DNA from: Streptomyces natalensis ATCC 27448
Lineage (GTDB): Bacteria > Actinomycetota > Actinomycetes > Streptomycetales > Streptomycetaceae
Assembly (NCBI RefSeq): GCF_000935125.1
Contig: NZ_JRKI01000003.1
Location: forward strand, 186,001-250,000
Reading direction: 5' to 3'
Length of the DNA stretch: 64,000 nucleotides
The first letter of the stretch is position 1, and each line of letters opens with the position of its first letter. This document shows, in pieces, positions 52,969-60,630 of the stretch. Under the pieces are notes generated by a model. The model did no database searches. It was not told the origin of the DNA and saw only the letters and a program-made list of their open reading frames with translations. A program made the translations under genes and the position numbers.

Positions 52969-54321
52969 GTGAGCCGTACCGAGCACCACCACCCTGCCTC
53001 AGCGCATGCGCATGCCCACGGCCATGGGCCGGCCGCGCCCGTCTCGCGCCATCTGCGCAAGGTCATCGCCGCGGTCCTGATCCCGTTCGCCGTCGCGGTG
53101 GTGGCCGGTCTGGTCGTGCTGTGGCCCGGCGGCGCACCGCCGCACAAGCCGTCCGGGGTCGGCTTCGACCAGCCCACGGAGCAGGCACGCGTGATCAAGG
53201 TGGCGGAGGTGAACTGTGCGGACGTGCATGCCGAGCAGCAGCCACCGGGGCCGGGGTCACCGGGGCAGCCGCCGGCCGCAGGAGCGGCGAAGAGCAAGAA
53301 CTGCGAGCAGGCGACCATCAAGGTCACGACGGGAAGGAACGCCGGGCGGACCTTCCGGACGGTGGTGACACCGGATGCCTTGCGGCACTACACGACGGGC
53401 CAGGGCGTGGTGGTGTCGTATTCCCCCAAGGCCCCGAAGGATCTCCAGTATGCGGTGAGCGATGTCGACCGGACGTTCCCGATGTGGGTGCTGGCCGCCG
53501 TCTTCGCCCTGGCGGTGGTGATGGTGGGCCGACTGCGCGGGGTACTGGCGCTGGTCGCGCTGCTGGCGAGCTTTGTGGTGCTGACCCTCTTCATCCTCCC
53601 GGCCATCCTCCACGGGGCGAACCCGCTGGTGGTGGCGGTGGTCGGCGGCAGCGCGATCATGCTGATCGCGCTCTATATGTGCCATGGCCCAACTGCCCGT
53701 ACGTCGGTGGCGGTGCTCGGCACTCTCGCGTCACTGCTGCTGATCGGCCTGCTGGGCTCGGTGTTCACCGGTTGGGCGCTGCTGACCGGCAATACGGACG
53801 ACACGACCGGGCTGGTGCACAGCCTTTATCCCAACATCGAGATCCGGGGGCTGCTGCTGGCGGGGATCATCATCGGCTCCCTGGGCGTGCTCGACGATGT
53901 GACGGTGACTCAGACCGCAGCGGTGTGGGAGCTCAAGGAGGCGGATCCGGCGGCGAGTTGGCGCAAGCTGTACGGCGCGGCCATGCGGATCGGACGGGAT
54001 CACATCGCGTCCGTCGTGAACACCCTCGTACTGGCCTATGCCGGCGCGGCGCTGCCGCTTCTCCTGCTGTTCTCGATCGCTCAGAGCAGCGTCGGCACGG
54101 TCGCCACCAGCGAGGTGGTCTCGGAGGAGATCGTGCGCACGCTGGTGGGCAGTATCGGGCTGGTCGCATCGGTGCCGCTGACGACGCTGCTGGCGGCCCT
54201 GGTGGTCTCCGCGGACCGCCGGGAGCAGGGCGTGCCGGTGCCCTCTTCGGGCGCCTCGCCGGCCGCCGCGGGTGGCAGGTCCGGGCGGCGCGGCTCGCGT
54301 GGCAGGCGCCGTAAGCGGTGA
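52969..54321 (+). CDS. YibE/F-like membrane protein
   Basis: A 450-residue protein with a His-rich N-terminus (EHHHPASAHAHAHGHG). A first membrane helix (VLIPFAVAVVAGLVVLWP) and an extracytoplasmic beta domain of about 130 residues follow, then seven or so helices. The IIGSLGVLDDVTVTQTAAVWEL motif is diagnostic of the YibE/F family; its function is not established. The tail is Arg/Gly-rich and basic. GTG 52969 lacks a clear ribosome site and follows a TTGCAATGAT -10-like element, so the mRNA may be leaderless. It is divergent from thiC across the riboswitch/parS region. Confidence 0.9.
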   Translation: MSRTEHHHPASAHAHAHGHGPAAPVSRHLRKVIAAVLIPFAVAVVAGLVVLWPGGAPPHKPSGVGFDQPTEQARVIKVAEVNCADVHAEQQPPGPGSPGQPPAAGAAKSKNCEQATIKVTTGRNAGRTFRTVVTPDALRHYTTGQGVVVSYSPKAPKDLQYAVSDVDRTFPMWVLAAVFALAVVMVGRLRGVLALVALLASFVVLTLFILPAILHGANPLVVAVVGGSAIMLIALYMCHGPTARTSVAVLGTLASLLLIGLLGSVFTGWALLTGNTDDTTGLVHSLYPNIEIRGLLLAGIIIGSLGVLDDVTVTQTAAVWELKEADPAASWRKLYGAAMRIGRDHIASVVNTLVLAYAGAALPLLLLFSIAQSSVGTVATSEVVSEEIVRTLVGSIGLVASVPLTTLLAALVVSADRREQGVPVPSSGASPAAAGGRSGRRGSRGRRRKR

Positions 54322-54414
54322 ATCCGGTGGACGGCGACTGCGGCGTGCGATGAGTGCCGTGCGGTGAGCGCGCGGGCGGTGACGGCGGGGACCGGCGGCC
54401 GAGCCGGGCCCGGG

Positions 54415-54837
54415 TCAGCCGGCCGGCGCCTCCGTGAGGATCCGGTCGAGTACGGCCTCCAGGGTGTCGTGCACCTCTTCCTCGCCGAGCGGCACCAGCC
54501 GGTCCGTACGGTCCAGGAAGGCGACCAGCGGCGGCACACCGGCCCGGAACAGGGCTCCTTCGGCGCCCACTTGGAGACTGATGAAGACCTCGCCGAGATG
54601 CTCCTCGGACGCCGGCTCGATGCGCACATCCCCCTCGCCGGACGGCGCACTGAGCCCGTCCAGCAGCAACTCGCGGCTGAAGACCCAGGTCACGGGCATA
54701 TCGCCAGGGAGATCAAAGGTGAAACGGACGGCATACGGATCGGCGATGTCGAAATCCAGCTGCACCGGGATCCGGAACGCGAGCTCCTCGGAAACGAGGA
54801 AACTCATGATCACTTCTGCCTGAACTGTGTCGGTCAT
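54415..54837 (-). CDS. ssgA: SsgA, sporulation-specific cell division activator
   Basis: A 140-residue SsgA-like (SALP) protein, a family limited to sporulating actinomycetes. It matches S. coelicolor SsgA from memory: VQAEVIMSFLVSEELAFRIP, then DLPGDMPVTWVFSRELLLDG, SPSG-type SAPSGEGDVRI and VAFLDRTDRLVPLGEE. SsgA marks sites of septum and branch formation and recruits SsgB, which positions FtsZ. ATG 54837 (MTDTVQAE) is used; upstream codons are not supported by a ribosome site. The regulator ssgR lies 104 bases upstream in the same direction, as in known Streptomyces. Confidence 0.96.
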   Translation of the reverse strand: MTDTVQAEVIMSFLVSEELAFRIPVQLDFDIADPYAVRFTFDLPGDMPVTWVFSRELLLDGLSAPSGEGDVRIEPASEEHLGEVFISLQVGAEGALFRAGVPPLVAFLDRTDRLVPLGEEEVHDTLEAVLDRILTEAPAG

Positions 54838-54941
54838 CAACCACTGCCCCGCAATTGATCGGAGATGGCCGGGAAACATCCCCACAAGCCCTATTGACGC
54901 CATCGTCTGTCACGTGCAAGCAGATCACAAGGAGTGAGTTT

Positions 54942-55721
54942 TCAGATACTGATAGAGAACGCGAGTGTCGTTAGTGTCGCCTCCGCCATTGATCGTAGTT
55001 GGTCTGTAACGGTACGCAATCGATGCAGTTCATGGATGGGGAGCGATACCGCCAGCGCGGCGGCCGCCGAACCGACCTGTACGGGAATGGCGGCGCACAC
55101 CGTGCCCAAGGCATATTCCTGTTGTTCATAGGCGACATGGCCGCGACGCACCGTGTCCAGACGATGCAGCAGATCGTCTTCGGTCCGCACCGAGAACGGC
55201 GTCATGGACTGCACGGGATAGCGCGCGAGATGTTCCTTCCTCGCTTCTTCGTCGAGCTGCGCGAGCAGACACTGGCCTATGGCATGGGCATGGGCGGTGG
55301 CACGGAAATCCACCCACTCCTCGACCGGTGGGCGTTCCGGATCGTCGGTGACGGCCACCACATCCACCTCACCCTCCCGGTAGACGGCGAAGTAGACGGC
55401 GGCCCGCAGCTCGCGGCCCGCCATGGCCAACGCCTCGGCGATATGGGTGCGCCGTCGGCGCCGCGCCCCGGCCTGCCCGATGGCCTCGGCCGCTTCGCCG
55501 AAGACGAAAAGACCGTTCTCCCGGCGCAGATAGCCCTCGTGGGTCAGGGTCCGCAGCAGGTGGTACGTCGTCGGGAGCGGCAGACCGGTTTCCCGGGCGA
55601 GTTGCTTGGCGGGTGCCCCGTCGGCGTGCGCGCCGACCGCCTCCAGCAGCCGGAGGGCGCGCTGCACCGATCCGATCAGGGTGGGGTGCGAAGCGGATTC
55701 GTCGTTTCCTACTGCCAACAT
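54942..55721 (-). CDS. ssgR: SsgR, IclR-type activator of ssgA
   Basis: A 259-residue IclR-family regulator. The winged helix is at about residues 14-75 (SVQRALRLLEAVGAHADGAP, TGLPLPTTYHLLRTL, EGYLRRENGLFVFG). The effector domain is C-terminal (VVAVTDDPERPP, AHAIGQCLLAQLDEE). In S. coelicolor SsgR is required for ssgA transcription, and its position directly upstream of ssgA supports that here. It starts at ATG/alternative codon 55721 with a long upstream non-coding stretch (55722-56016) that carries a terminator. Confidence 0.94.
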   Translation of the reverse strand: MLAVGNDESASHPTLIGSVQRALRLLEAVGAHADGAPAKQLARETGLPLPTTYHLLRTLTHEGYLRRENGLFVFGEAAEAIGQAGARRRRRTHIAEALAMAGRELRAAVYFAVYREGEVDVVAVTDDPERPPVEEWVDFRATAHAHAIGQCLLAQLDEEARKEHLARYPVQSMTPFSVRTEDDLLHRLDTVRRGHVAYEQQEYALGTVCAAIPVQVGSAAAALAVSLPIHELHRLRTVTDQLRSMAEATLTTLAFSISI

Positions 55722-55894
55722 CAGCCCCCCGGACCCGCTGTCTTCCGGAACGTCATCATCCGGAAGACGCCTGCGCTGCGCACTCTAGCCGGGGCGGCCG
55801 GGCCGGTACGGCGAAAGGCCGAGGAGTTAACTCACCTGGCCCACGCGGCAATCGGCGGCGGCCGGCAGAACGCGGCGGCCGGGTCCGACGACGA

Positions 55895-55930
55895 ACGACG
55901 CCCCGCTCCAGGGCCGGAGCGGGGCGTCGT
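55895..55930. terminator. Strong terminator hairpin downstream of the DUF5326-like gene
   Basis: Perfect 15-bp arms (55895-55909 and 55916-55930) around a 6-base loop, in the 295-base gap between ssgR and the small membrane gene ending at 56017. It ends the minus-strand transcript and shields ssgR. Confidence 0.85.
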
Positions 55931-56016
55931 CGGGCGGAGTGGGACGGAGACCGGGTGGCTGCCGTACAGCGTCGGCCGGGTCAGCGGGTGCTTGCCCTCG
56001 GCCGGTCGCCGAAGGT

Positions 56017-56241
56017 CTACCAGTCGCCCTTCGAGGAGGACGATGAGGATCCGCTGAACCTTCGCACGAGATAGATCACTCCGGCGATCAGCGCCGCCGC
56101 TACAAGGATCTTGAACAGCAGGCCGATCAGAAACCCGACCGCCGTGGCGATCATTCCGCCGAACACCACGATCAGGACGACGGGCACCACGACCCAGGTG
56201 ACCCACCACGGAAGCCCTGCGATTATCCCCTTACCAGCCAC
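56017..56241 (-). CDS. Small membrane protein, DUF5326-like
   Basis: A 74-residue protein with two membrane helices (WVTWVVVPVVLIVVFGGMIA; GLLFKILVAAALIAGVIYLV) and a Ser-rich tail (SGSSSSSSKGDW). It resembles the DUF5326 family of Streptomyces; the name is from memory. A conserved stand-alone gene of unknown function with its own strong terminator. The reading frame ends in a Trp codon and shows normal codon bias. Confidence 0.75.
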   Translation of the reverse strand: MAGKGIIAGLPWWVTWVVVPVVLIVVFGGMIATAVGFLIGLLFKILVAAALIAGVIYLVRRFSGSSSSSSKGDW

Positions 56242-56461
56242 TGCACTGCCCTGCTTTCTCTGTCGGTCTCGGTCGGTCTCGCGTCATCGGCTGTTACGTC
56301 ATCGACCGCCGCTTCATGGCACCGTCCGCACGCCGCGTATCCGACGCATCGCGTCTCCGGTTCCCCTTCACCACCGATGCTAGGGCGCCGATGGCGGCCG
56401 TGGGGGCTGCGCATCCCTGATACATCCCTGATCCGACCCTTACGGGTTCGGGGTCGCGGCC

Positions 56462-56779
56462 TCAGCTCTCAGGCGGAGAAAAGACCACCATGACCCTCAG
56501 GTCCTCGCTGATGTGGTGGAACTTATGGGTCACCCCGGCCGGCACATAGACCACACTGCCGCGTGCCACGGACTGCGTCTCCGTCCCGACGGTGATCGCC
56601 GCCCGGCCACTGACCACCAGATACACCTCGTCCTGGGCGTGCGGCTGCTGCGGATCGGCGCTGCCGGCATCCAGCGCGTACAGCCCGACCGACATGTTGC
56701 GCTCCCGGAGGAACTGCAGATAGGCGCCGTCGTTCGCCGCCCGCTCCGCTTCCAGCTCATCCAGTCTGAAGGCCTTCAT
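56462..56779 (-). CDS. Cupin-domain protein
   Basis: A 105-residue single cupin. Motif 1 reads QPHAQDEVYLVVSGRAAI, with His and Glu ligands, and motif 2 VVYVPAGVTHKFHHIS, with His. It may bind a metal and a small ligand or act as a simple dioxygenase or isomerase; the substrate is unknown. It begins at ATG 56779, 49 bases from the divergent YvlD-like gene. The genomic pairing with the LMW phosphatase neighbourhood is conserved in Streptomyces from memory. Confidence 0.85.
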   Translation of the reverse strand: MKAFRLDELEAERAANDGAYLQFLRERNMSVGLYALDAGSADPQQPHAQDEVYLVVSGRAAITVGTETQSVARGSVVYVPAGVTHKFHHISEDLRVMVVFSPPES

Positions 56780-56828
56780 GCCGTTCGCACCCCTAAAGAA
56801 TTTCGGAGTCGTCTGCGACGATCTCACC

Positions 56829-57206
56829 ATGAAGCATTTTCTGGTCAAGACGATCGCCAACGCCGCGGCGCTTGCCGTGGCCATCTGGCTGCTCAAGGAC
56901 ATCACGCTCACCGGCGAGAACACCGGCCGCAAGATACTCACGCTGGTCCTCGTCGCGCTGATCTTCGGGTTGGTCAACTTCATCGTCAAGCCGGTGGTGA
57001 AGCTGCTGTCCCTCCCCCTGTTCATCCTCACGCTCGGCCTGATCACCCTGGTCGTCAACGCACTGATGCTCCTGCTGACGTCCTTCGTCGCAGGCAAATT
57101 CGGCCTGGCCTTCCACGTGACCGGCTTCGGGACCGCGGTATTGGGCGGCCTGATCGTCTCCATCGTCGCCTGGGCGATGCACATGGTTCTCCCCGAGGAC
57201 GACTGA
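56829..57206 (+). CDS. Phage-holin-family / YvlD-like membrane protein
   Basis: A 125-residue protein with four membrane helices and the typical NFIVKPVVKLLSLPLFILTLGL motif of PF04020 (mycobacterial and Bacillus YvlD). Family function is not established; in Bacillus it is linked to envelope stress. ATG 56829 is used because upstream codons overlap the cupin promoter. It lies 63 bases before ptpA and may share its transcript. Confidence 0.86.
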   Translation: MKHFLVKTIANAAALAVAIWLLKDITLTGENTGRKILTLVLVALIFGLVNFIVKPVVKLLSLPLFILTLGLITLVVNALMLLLTSFVAGKFGLAFHVTGFGTAVLGGLIVSIVAWAMHMVLPEDD

Positions 57207-57269
57207 CCAACCCTCCGACCTCCACCCCCTTCGACGACAACCCGACCGCCCCCCCACAAGGACTGCCCC

Positions 57270-57824
57270 GTGAAAGCCCCGTTCCGCATCTGCTTCGTCT
57301 GCACCGGCAACATATGCCGCTCGCCGATGGCCGAGTCCGTCTTCCGCTCCCGTATCGCGGACGAAGGGCTCGACGGCCTGGTCGAGGTCGACAGTGCGGG
57401 CACCGGCGGCTGGCACGAGGGTGACGGAGCCGACCCGCGCACGGTCGCCGTACTGCGCGCGGGCGGCTACGGCACCGCCCACACCGCCCGGCAGTTCCAG
57501 GCCTCCTGGTTCGCCGACCGCGATCTGGTGATCGCGCTCGACTCCGGTCATCTGCGCGCCCTGCGCCGCCTGGCCCCCACCGCCGAGGACGCCGCAAAGG
57601 TCCGGCTGCTGCGCTCATACGCCGCCGACGCCGTGTCCTCCGGACAGCCCGGACTCGATGGGCTCGACGTACCGGATCCGTACTACGGCGGATTCGACGG
57701 CTTCGAGGAATGCCTGGAGATGATCGAGAAGGCAAGCGACGGCCTCCTGGAAGCGGTGCGCGCCGCGGTCTCCGGCGAGCCCGCAGACGCCGGCCTCGGC
57801 ACCGGCCCGAAGGAGCACGCATGA
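57270..57824 (+). CDS. ptpA: Low-molecular-weight protein tyrosine phosphatase
   Basis: A 184-residue LMW-PTP. The P-loop CTGNICRS gives catalytic Cys and Arg (CX5R), and the general acid Asp is in DVPDPYYGGFDGF. This is the Streptomyces PtpA, which dephosphorylates tyrosine-phosphorylated proteins. Overproduction is known to affect secondary metabolism. The C-terminal 20 residues are a Gly/Glu-rich extension. Its TGA overlaps the ATG of the PLP enzyme (ATGA). Confidence 0.95.
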   Translation: MKAPFRICFVCTGNICRSPMAESVFRSRIADEGLDGLVEVDSAGTGGWHEGDGADPRTVAVLRAGGYGTAHTARQFQASWFADRDLVIALDSGHLRALRRLAPTAEDAAKVRLLRSYAADAVSSGQPGLDGLDVPDPYYGGFDGFEECLEMIEKASDGLLEAVRAAVSGEPADAGLGTGPKEHA

Positions 57825-58948
57825 CGGACGACGGCACCCGCGTCGTTCGGTCCGGGCTTCCCGAGCCCGCGGCCCACGAGCCATCCCTCCCCGGGCCGGT
57901 CTTCGCGGCCCATTTCCACCTTCCCGGCGATGCCACCGGCCCCTACACCTACGGCCGCGACGCCAACCCGACCTGGTCCCTCCTGGAACAGGCCATCGGC
58001 GAACTCGAATCGCCGGAACAGCCCGCACACACCGTCGCCTTCGCCTCCGGCATGGCGGCAATCGCTGCCGTCCTCTTCTCCCAGCTGCGCTCCGGCGACG
58101 CGGTCATCCTGCCCAACGACGGCTACCAGCTGCTCCCTGCCGTCCGCAGCCGCCTGGAGAGCTACGGCGTCGAGGTCCGTACGGCCCCGACCGCGCACGA
58201 TGCCCAGCTCGATGTGCTGGAGGGTGCCCGGCTGCTGTGGATCGAGACGCCCTCCAACCCCGGGCTCGACGTCTGCGACATCCGGCGGCTGGCCGACGCC
58301 GCGCACGCCCGCGGCGCCCTGGTCGCCGTCGACAACACCCTCGCCACCCCGCTCGGCCAGCGCCCGCTGGACCTCGGCGCCGACTTCTCGGTCGCCAGCG
58401 GCACCAAGGCGCTGACCGGCCATGGCGACATCCTGCTGGGCTACGCCAGCACCCGCGACGCCGCGCTCGCCGACGGCGTTCGCCTGTGGCGCAAGACGGT
58501 CGGCGCGATTCCCGGCCCGATGGAGAGCTGGCTCGCGCACCGCTCGCTCGCCACCCTTGCGCTCCGCGTCCGCCAGCAGTCGGCCGGCGCGCTGGCGCTC
58601 GCCGAGGCACTGGCCGCCCGCCCCGAGATCACCGGCCTGCGCCACCCCGGTCTGCCCTCCGACCCCGCCCACCGGCTCGCCGTCGCGCAGATGCGCCCCG
58701 GCCGCTTCGGCTCCGTGGTCTCCTTCGCACTGCCCGACAAGGACCATGCGGAGCGGTTCCTGGCCGCACTGACCCTGGTGGACGAAGCAACCAGCTTCGG
58801 CGGCGTACGGTCGACGGCCGAACGGCGCGCCCGCTGGGGCGGCGATGCCGTGCCGGAGGGGTTCATCCGGTTCTCGGTCGGGATCGAGGATCCGGAGGAT
58901 CTGATCGCGGACGTCATGCGTGCGCTGGATGCGGCGCGGCGGACATAG
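57821..58948 (+). CDS. Cys/Met-metabolism PLP enzyme (cystathionine gamma-lyase-like)
   Basis: A 375-residue fold-I enzyme. Features are TGPYTYGRDANPTWSLLEQA, FASGMAAIAAVL, VDNTLATPLGQRPLDLGAD, PLP Lys in SVASGTKALTGHGD and the C-terminal FGGVRSTAERRARW and FIRFSVGIEDPEDL. The probable reaction is gamma-elimination of cystathionine to cysteine or a related step; methionine gamma-lyase cannot be excluded. It is translationally coupled to ptpA. Two parS sites follow at 58984-59025. Confidence 0.9.
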   Translation: MTDDGTRVVRSGLPEPAAHEPSLPGPVFAAHFHLPGDATGPYTYGRDANPTWSLLEQAIGELESPEQPAHTVAFASGMAAIAAVLFSQLRSGDAVILPNDGYQLLPAVRSRLESYGVEVRTAPTAHDAQLDVLEGARLLWIETPSNPGLDVCDIRRLADAAHARGALVAVDNTLATPLGQRPLDLGADFSVASGTKALTGHGDILLGYASTRDAALADGVRLWRKTVGAIPGPMESWLAHRSLATLALRVRQQSAGALALAEALAARPEITGLRHPGLPSDPAHRLAVAQMRPGRFGSVVSFALPDKDHAERFLAALTLVDEATSFGGVRSTAERRARWGGDAVPEGFIRFSVGIEDPEDLIADVMRALDAARRT

Positions 58949-58983
58949 CCGACGGGGCCCCCTCGCCTCCAACCGCCCGCGAT

Positions 58984-58997
58984 GTTTCACGTGAAAC
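58984..58997. other. parS: parS partition site, first of tandem pair
   Basis: GTTTCACGTGAAAC; left flank TGTTTC matches the full consensus and the right outer base is C. Intergenic, 36 bases after the PLP enzyme stop. Confidence 0.9.
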
Positions 58998-59011
58998 CAA
59001 GCCCCGGCGAT

Positions 59012-59025
59012 GTTTCACGTGAAAC
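59012..59025. other. parS: parS partition site, second of tandem pair
   Basis: GTTTCACGTGAAAC, 28 bp centre to centre from the first site. Both copies begin with the same 'ggcgatg/gcgatg' context, suggesting local duplication. Remaining sequence to the NUDIX gene (59026-59162) shows no other feature. Confidence 0.9.
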
Positions 59026-59162
59026 TACGGCTACGCCAAGGCCAGTTGAGCGCATGGCGGTGTCCCATGACGCCACAGCGGCCGGTCCGTCCGTAGCGTT
59101 CGACGGCCGTCCCGTCATCGAGCTCGGGTTTCGGCCGCCCATGACTGCGGGATCTGTCACCT

Positions 59163-59642
59163 ATGACCGTACGGCCAGTCGTCAAACGCACCGCCCGCGC
59201 GATCCTGCTCGATGGAGCGGACCTCGTCCTGATCAAGCGCACCAAACCGGGCCGCGCTCCGTACTGGATCACCCCGGGCGGCGGCGTCGAGTCCGGGGAT
59301 GCCACCGTCGTCGACGCCCTCCACCGCGAGCTGGACGAAGAGCTGGGGGCGAAGGTCAAGGACGTAGTGCCGGTTTTCGTCGACACCGTCGAGCACTTCA
59401 GCGAGGGCGGGGTGGACGGTGTGAAGGTGCAGCACTTCTTCGTCTGCCGACTGGACTCGATGGACCTCTCCCGCCGGCACGGCCCCGAGGTGGAGGAGCC
59501 GTGCGGGGATTACGAGGTTGTGCGGGTGCCCTTCACCCGTGTCGGGATCGCCTCCGTCGAGGTCGTACCGCTGTCACTGCGGCACTACCTCGACGGGAAC
59601 ATCGAGGGCGTGCGGGCGATGCACGCCCCGGACCTGGGTTGA
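59163..59642 (+). CDS. NUDIX hydrolase
   Basis: A 159-residue NUDIX-fold pyrophosphohydrolase. The catalytic helix GGGVESGDATVVDALHRE followed by LDEELGA is recognisable, keeping REXXEE. The first half is diverged: the early Glu is Asp/Ala and one residue is inserted relative to GX5EX7REUXEEXGU. Activity on a nucleoside diphosphate derivative is likely but not certain. ATG 59163 follows the tandem parS pair. It converges on the PPOX gene. Confidence 0.88.
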   Translation: MTVRPVVKRTARAILLDGADLVLIKRTKPGRAPYWITPGGGVESGDATVVDALHRELDEELGAKVKDVVPVFVDTVEHFSEGGVDGVKVQHFFVCRLDSMDLSRRHGPEVEEPCGDYEVVRVPFTRVGIASVEVVPLSLRHYLDGNIEGVRAMHAPDLG

Positions 59643-59706
59643 AAGGTCCCGGGGCCCCTGCCCAAGCGCGGCGGCGGCCCCGCCGTGGTTCCTCGGCGCC
59701 GGTCCG

Positions 59707-60612
59707 TCAGGCGAACCAGCCACGGAACTCCGGTTCCTCCTCGACGGGGCGCCGTGGCTGTGCCCGGGCGAGTACCTGCTCGACCCGGTCGAGAAACTCC
59801 TCATTGAGCTGCTCGCCAAAGCTGCGCCGCCTGGGCCCGGCCGCCCCCTCAGGGGCGTCTCCGCGCCGCTCGTAGCTCGCTTCGCTCCGCTCGTAACCGC
59901 CCACCCCGTCCCGGTGCTCGTCCTTGCGCTCCGCGCGCCGGAAAGGCGCACGGTCCGCGGCCTCCGCCGCCGCACCGAAGAAGTCGCCGCCCTTGCGCTT
60001 GAAGTCGTCGGTGCCCCAGGCCCGCGCTCCGCGCTCCCGTGCCGGGATCTTCTGCAGATGCGGAATGTGTTTGGCGCAGTGGATGTACGCCTCCTCGATC
60101 TCGACCGCCACCCATAGCTGCGCGCGTCGCCCGGGTACCGGATCGACCGGCAGATCGGGGTGGGCGGCCCGCATCTCCTCGTCGAGTACCACCCGCGCCC
60201 GGCCGTTGATGTGCAGCCCGATGCGGTCCCGGGTGAAGTCGATCATCAAGATGCCCAGCCGCGGATTCTCCGAGATATTGCCGATGGAGGCCATGACGCC
60301 ATTGCCCCGGTATTCCGGGTAGGCCAGCAACCGCTCGTCCAGCACCCGGACAAACCCGGGCGGACCGGCGCGGAAGGTGGAGTCGCATTCGCCGTACCGG
60401 TCGGCCGTGGCCAGGAAAAACATCTCCTGCCTGGCCACGAATTCCTGCATCCGGCCGTTGAGATGGTCGAGGACCTGGTCCTCGTAGAAGCGGTCGGCGC
60501 GCCGGGTCGTGCCGAGCCTCTGCTGCACCAAGTGCTCGCCGTCGCTCCCGGGACGCCCCCACGCCGCGTCCCGTTCGTCCCCAGTCCGACCGAATTCACC
60601 CTGTGCTGTCAC
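59707..60612 (-). CDS. Pyridoxamine 5'-phosphate oxidase-like flavin protein
   Basis: A 301-residue protein with a PNPOx-like split-barrel (about 55-190). Indicative parts are MFFLATADRYGECDSTFRAG, ENPRLGILMIDFTRDRIGLH and INGRARVV. The C-terminal 110 residues are Arg/Glu-rich and disordered. FMN or F420 binding is likely; true PNPOx activity is doubtful. GTG 60612 lies 18 bases after the flavohemoprotein stop, so it is the second gene of a two-gene operon and may share electron-transfer or NO chemistry with it. Confidence 0.85.
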   Translation of the reverse strand: MTAQGEFGRTGDERDAAWGRPGSDGEHLVQQRLGTTRRADRFYEDQVLDHLNGRMQEFVARQEMFFLATADRYGECDSTFRAGPPGFVRVLDERLLAYPEYRGNGVMASIGNISENPRLGILMIDFTRDRIGLHINGRARVVLDEEMRAAHPDLPVDPVPGRRAQLWVAVEIEEAYIHCAKHIPHLQKIPARERGARAWGTDDFKRKGGDFFGAAAEAADRAPFRRAERKDEHRDGVGGYERSEASYERRGDAPEGAAGPRRRSFGEQLNEEFLDRVEQVLARAQPRRPVEEEPEFRGWFA

Positions 60613-60630
60613 GACCTCAATCTCCTGACC

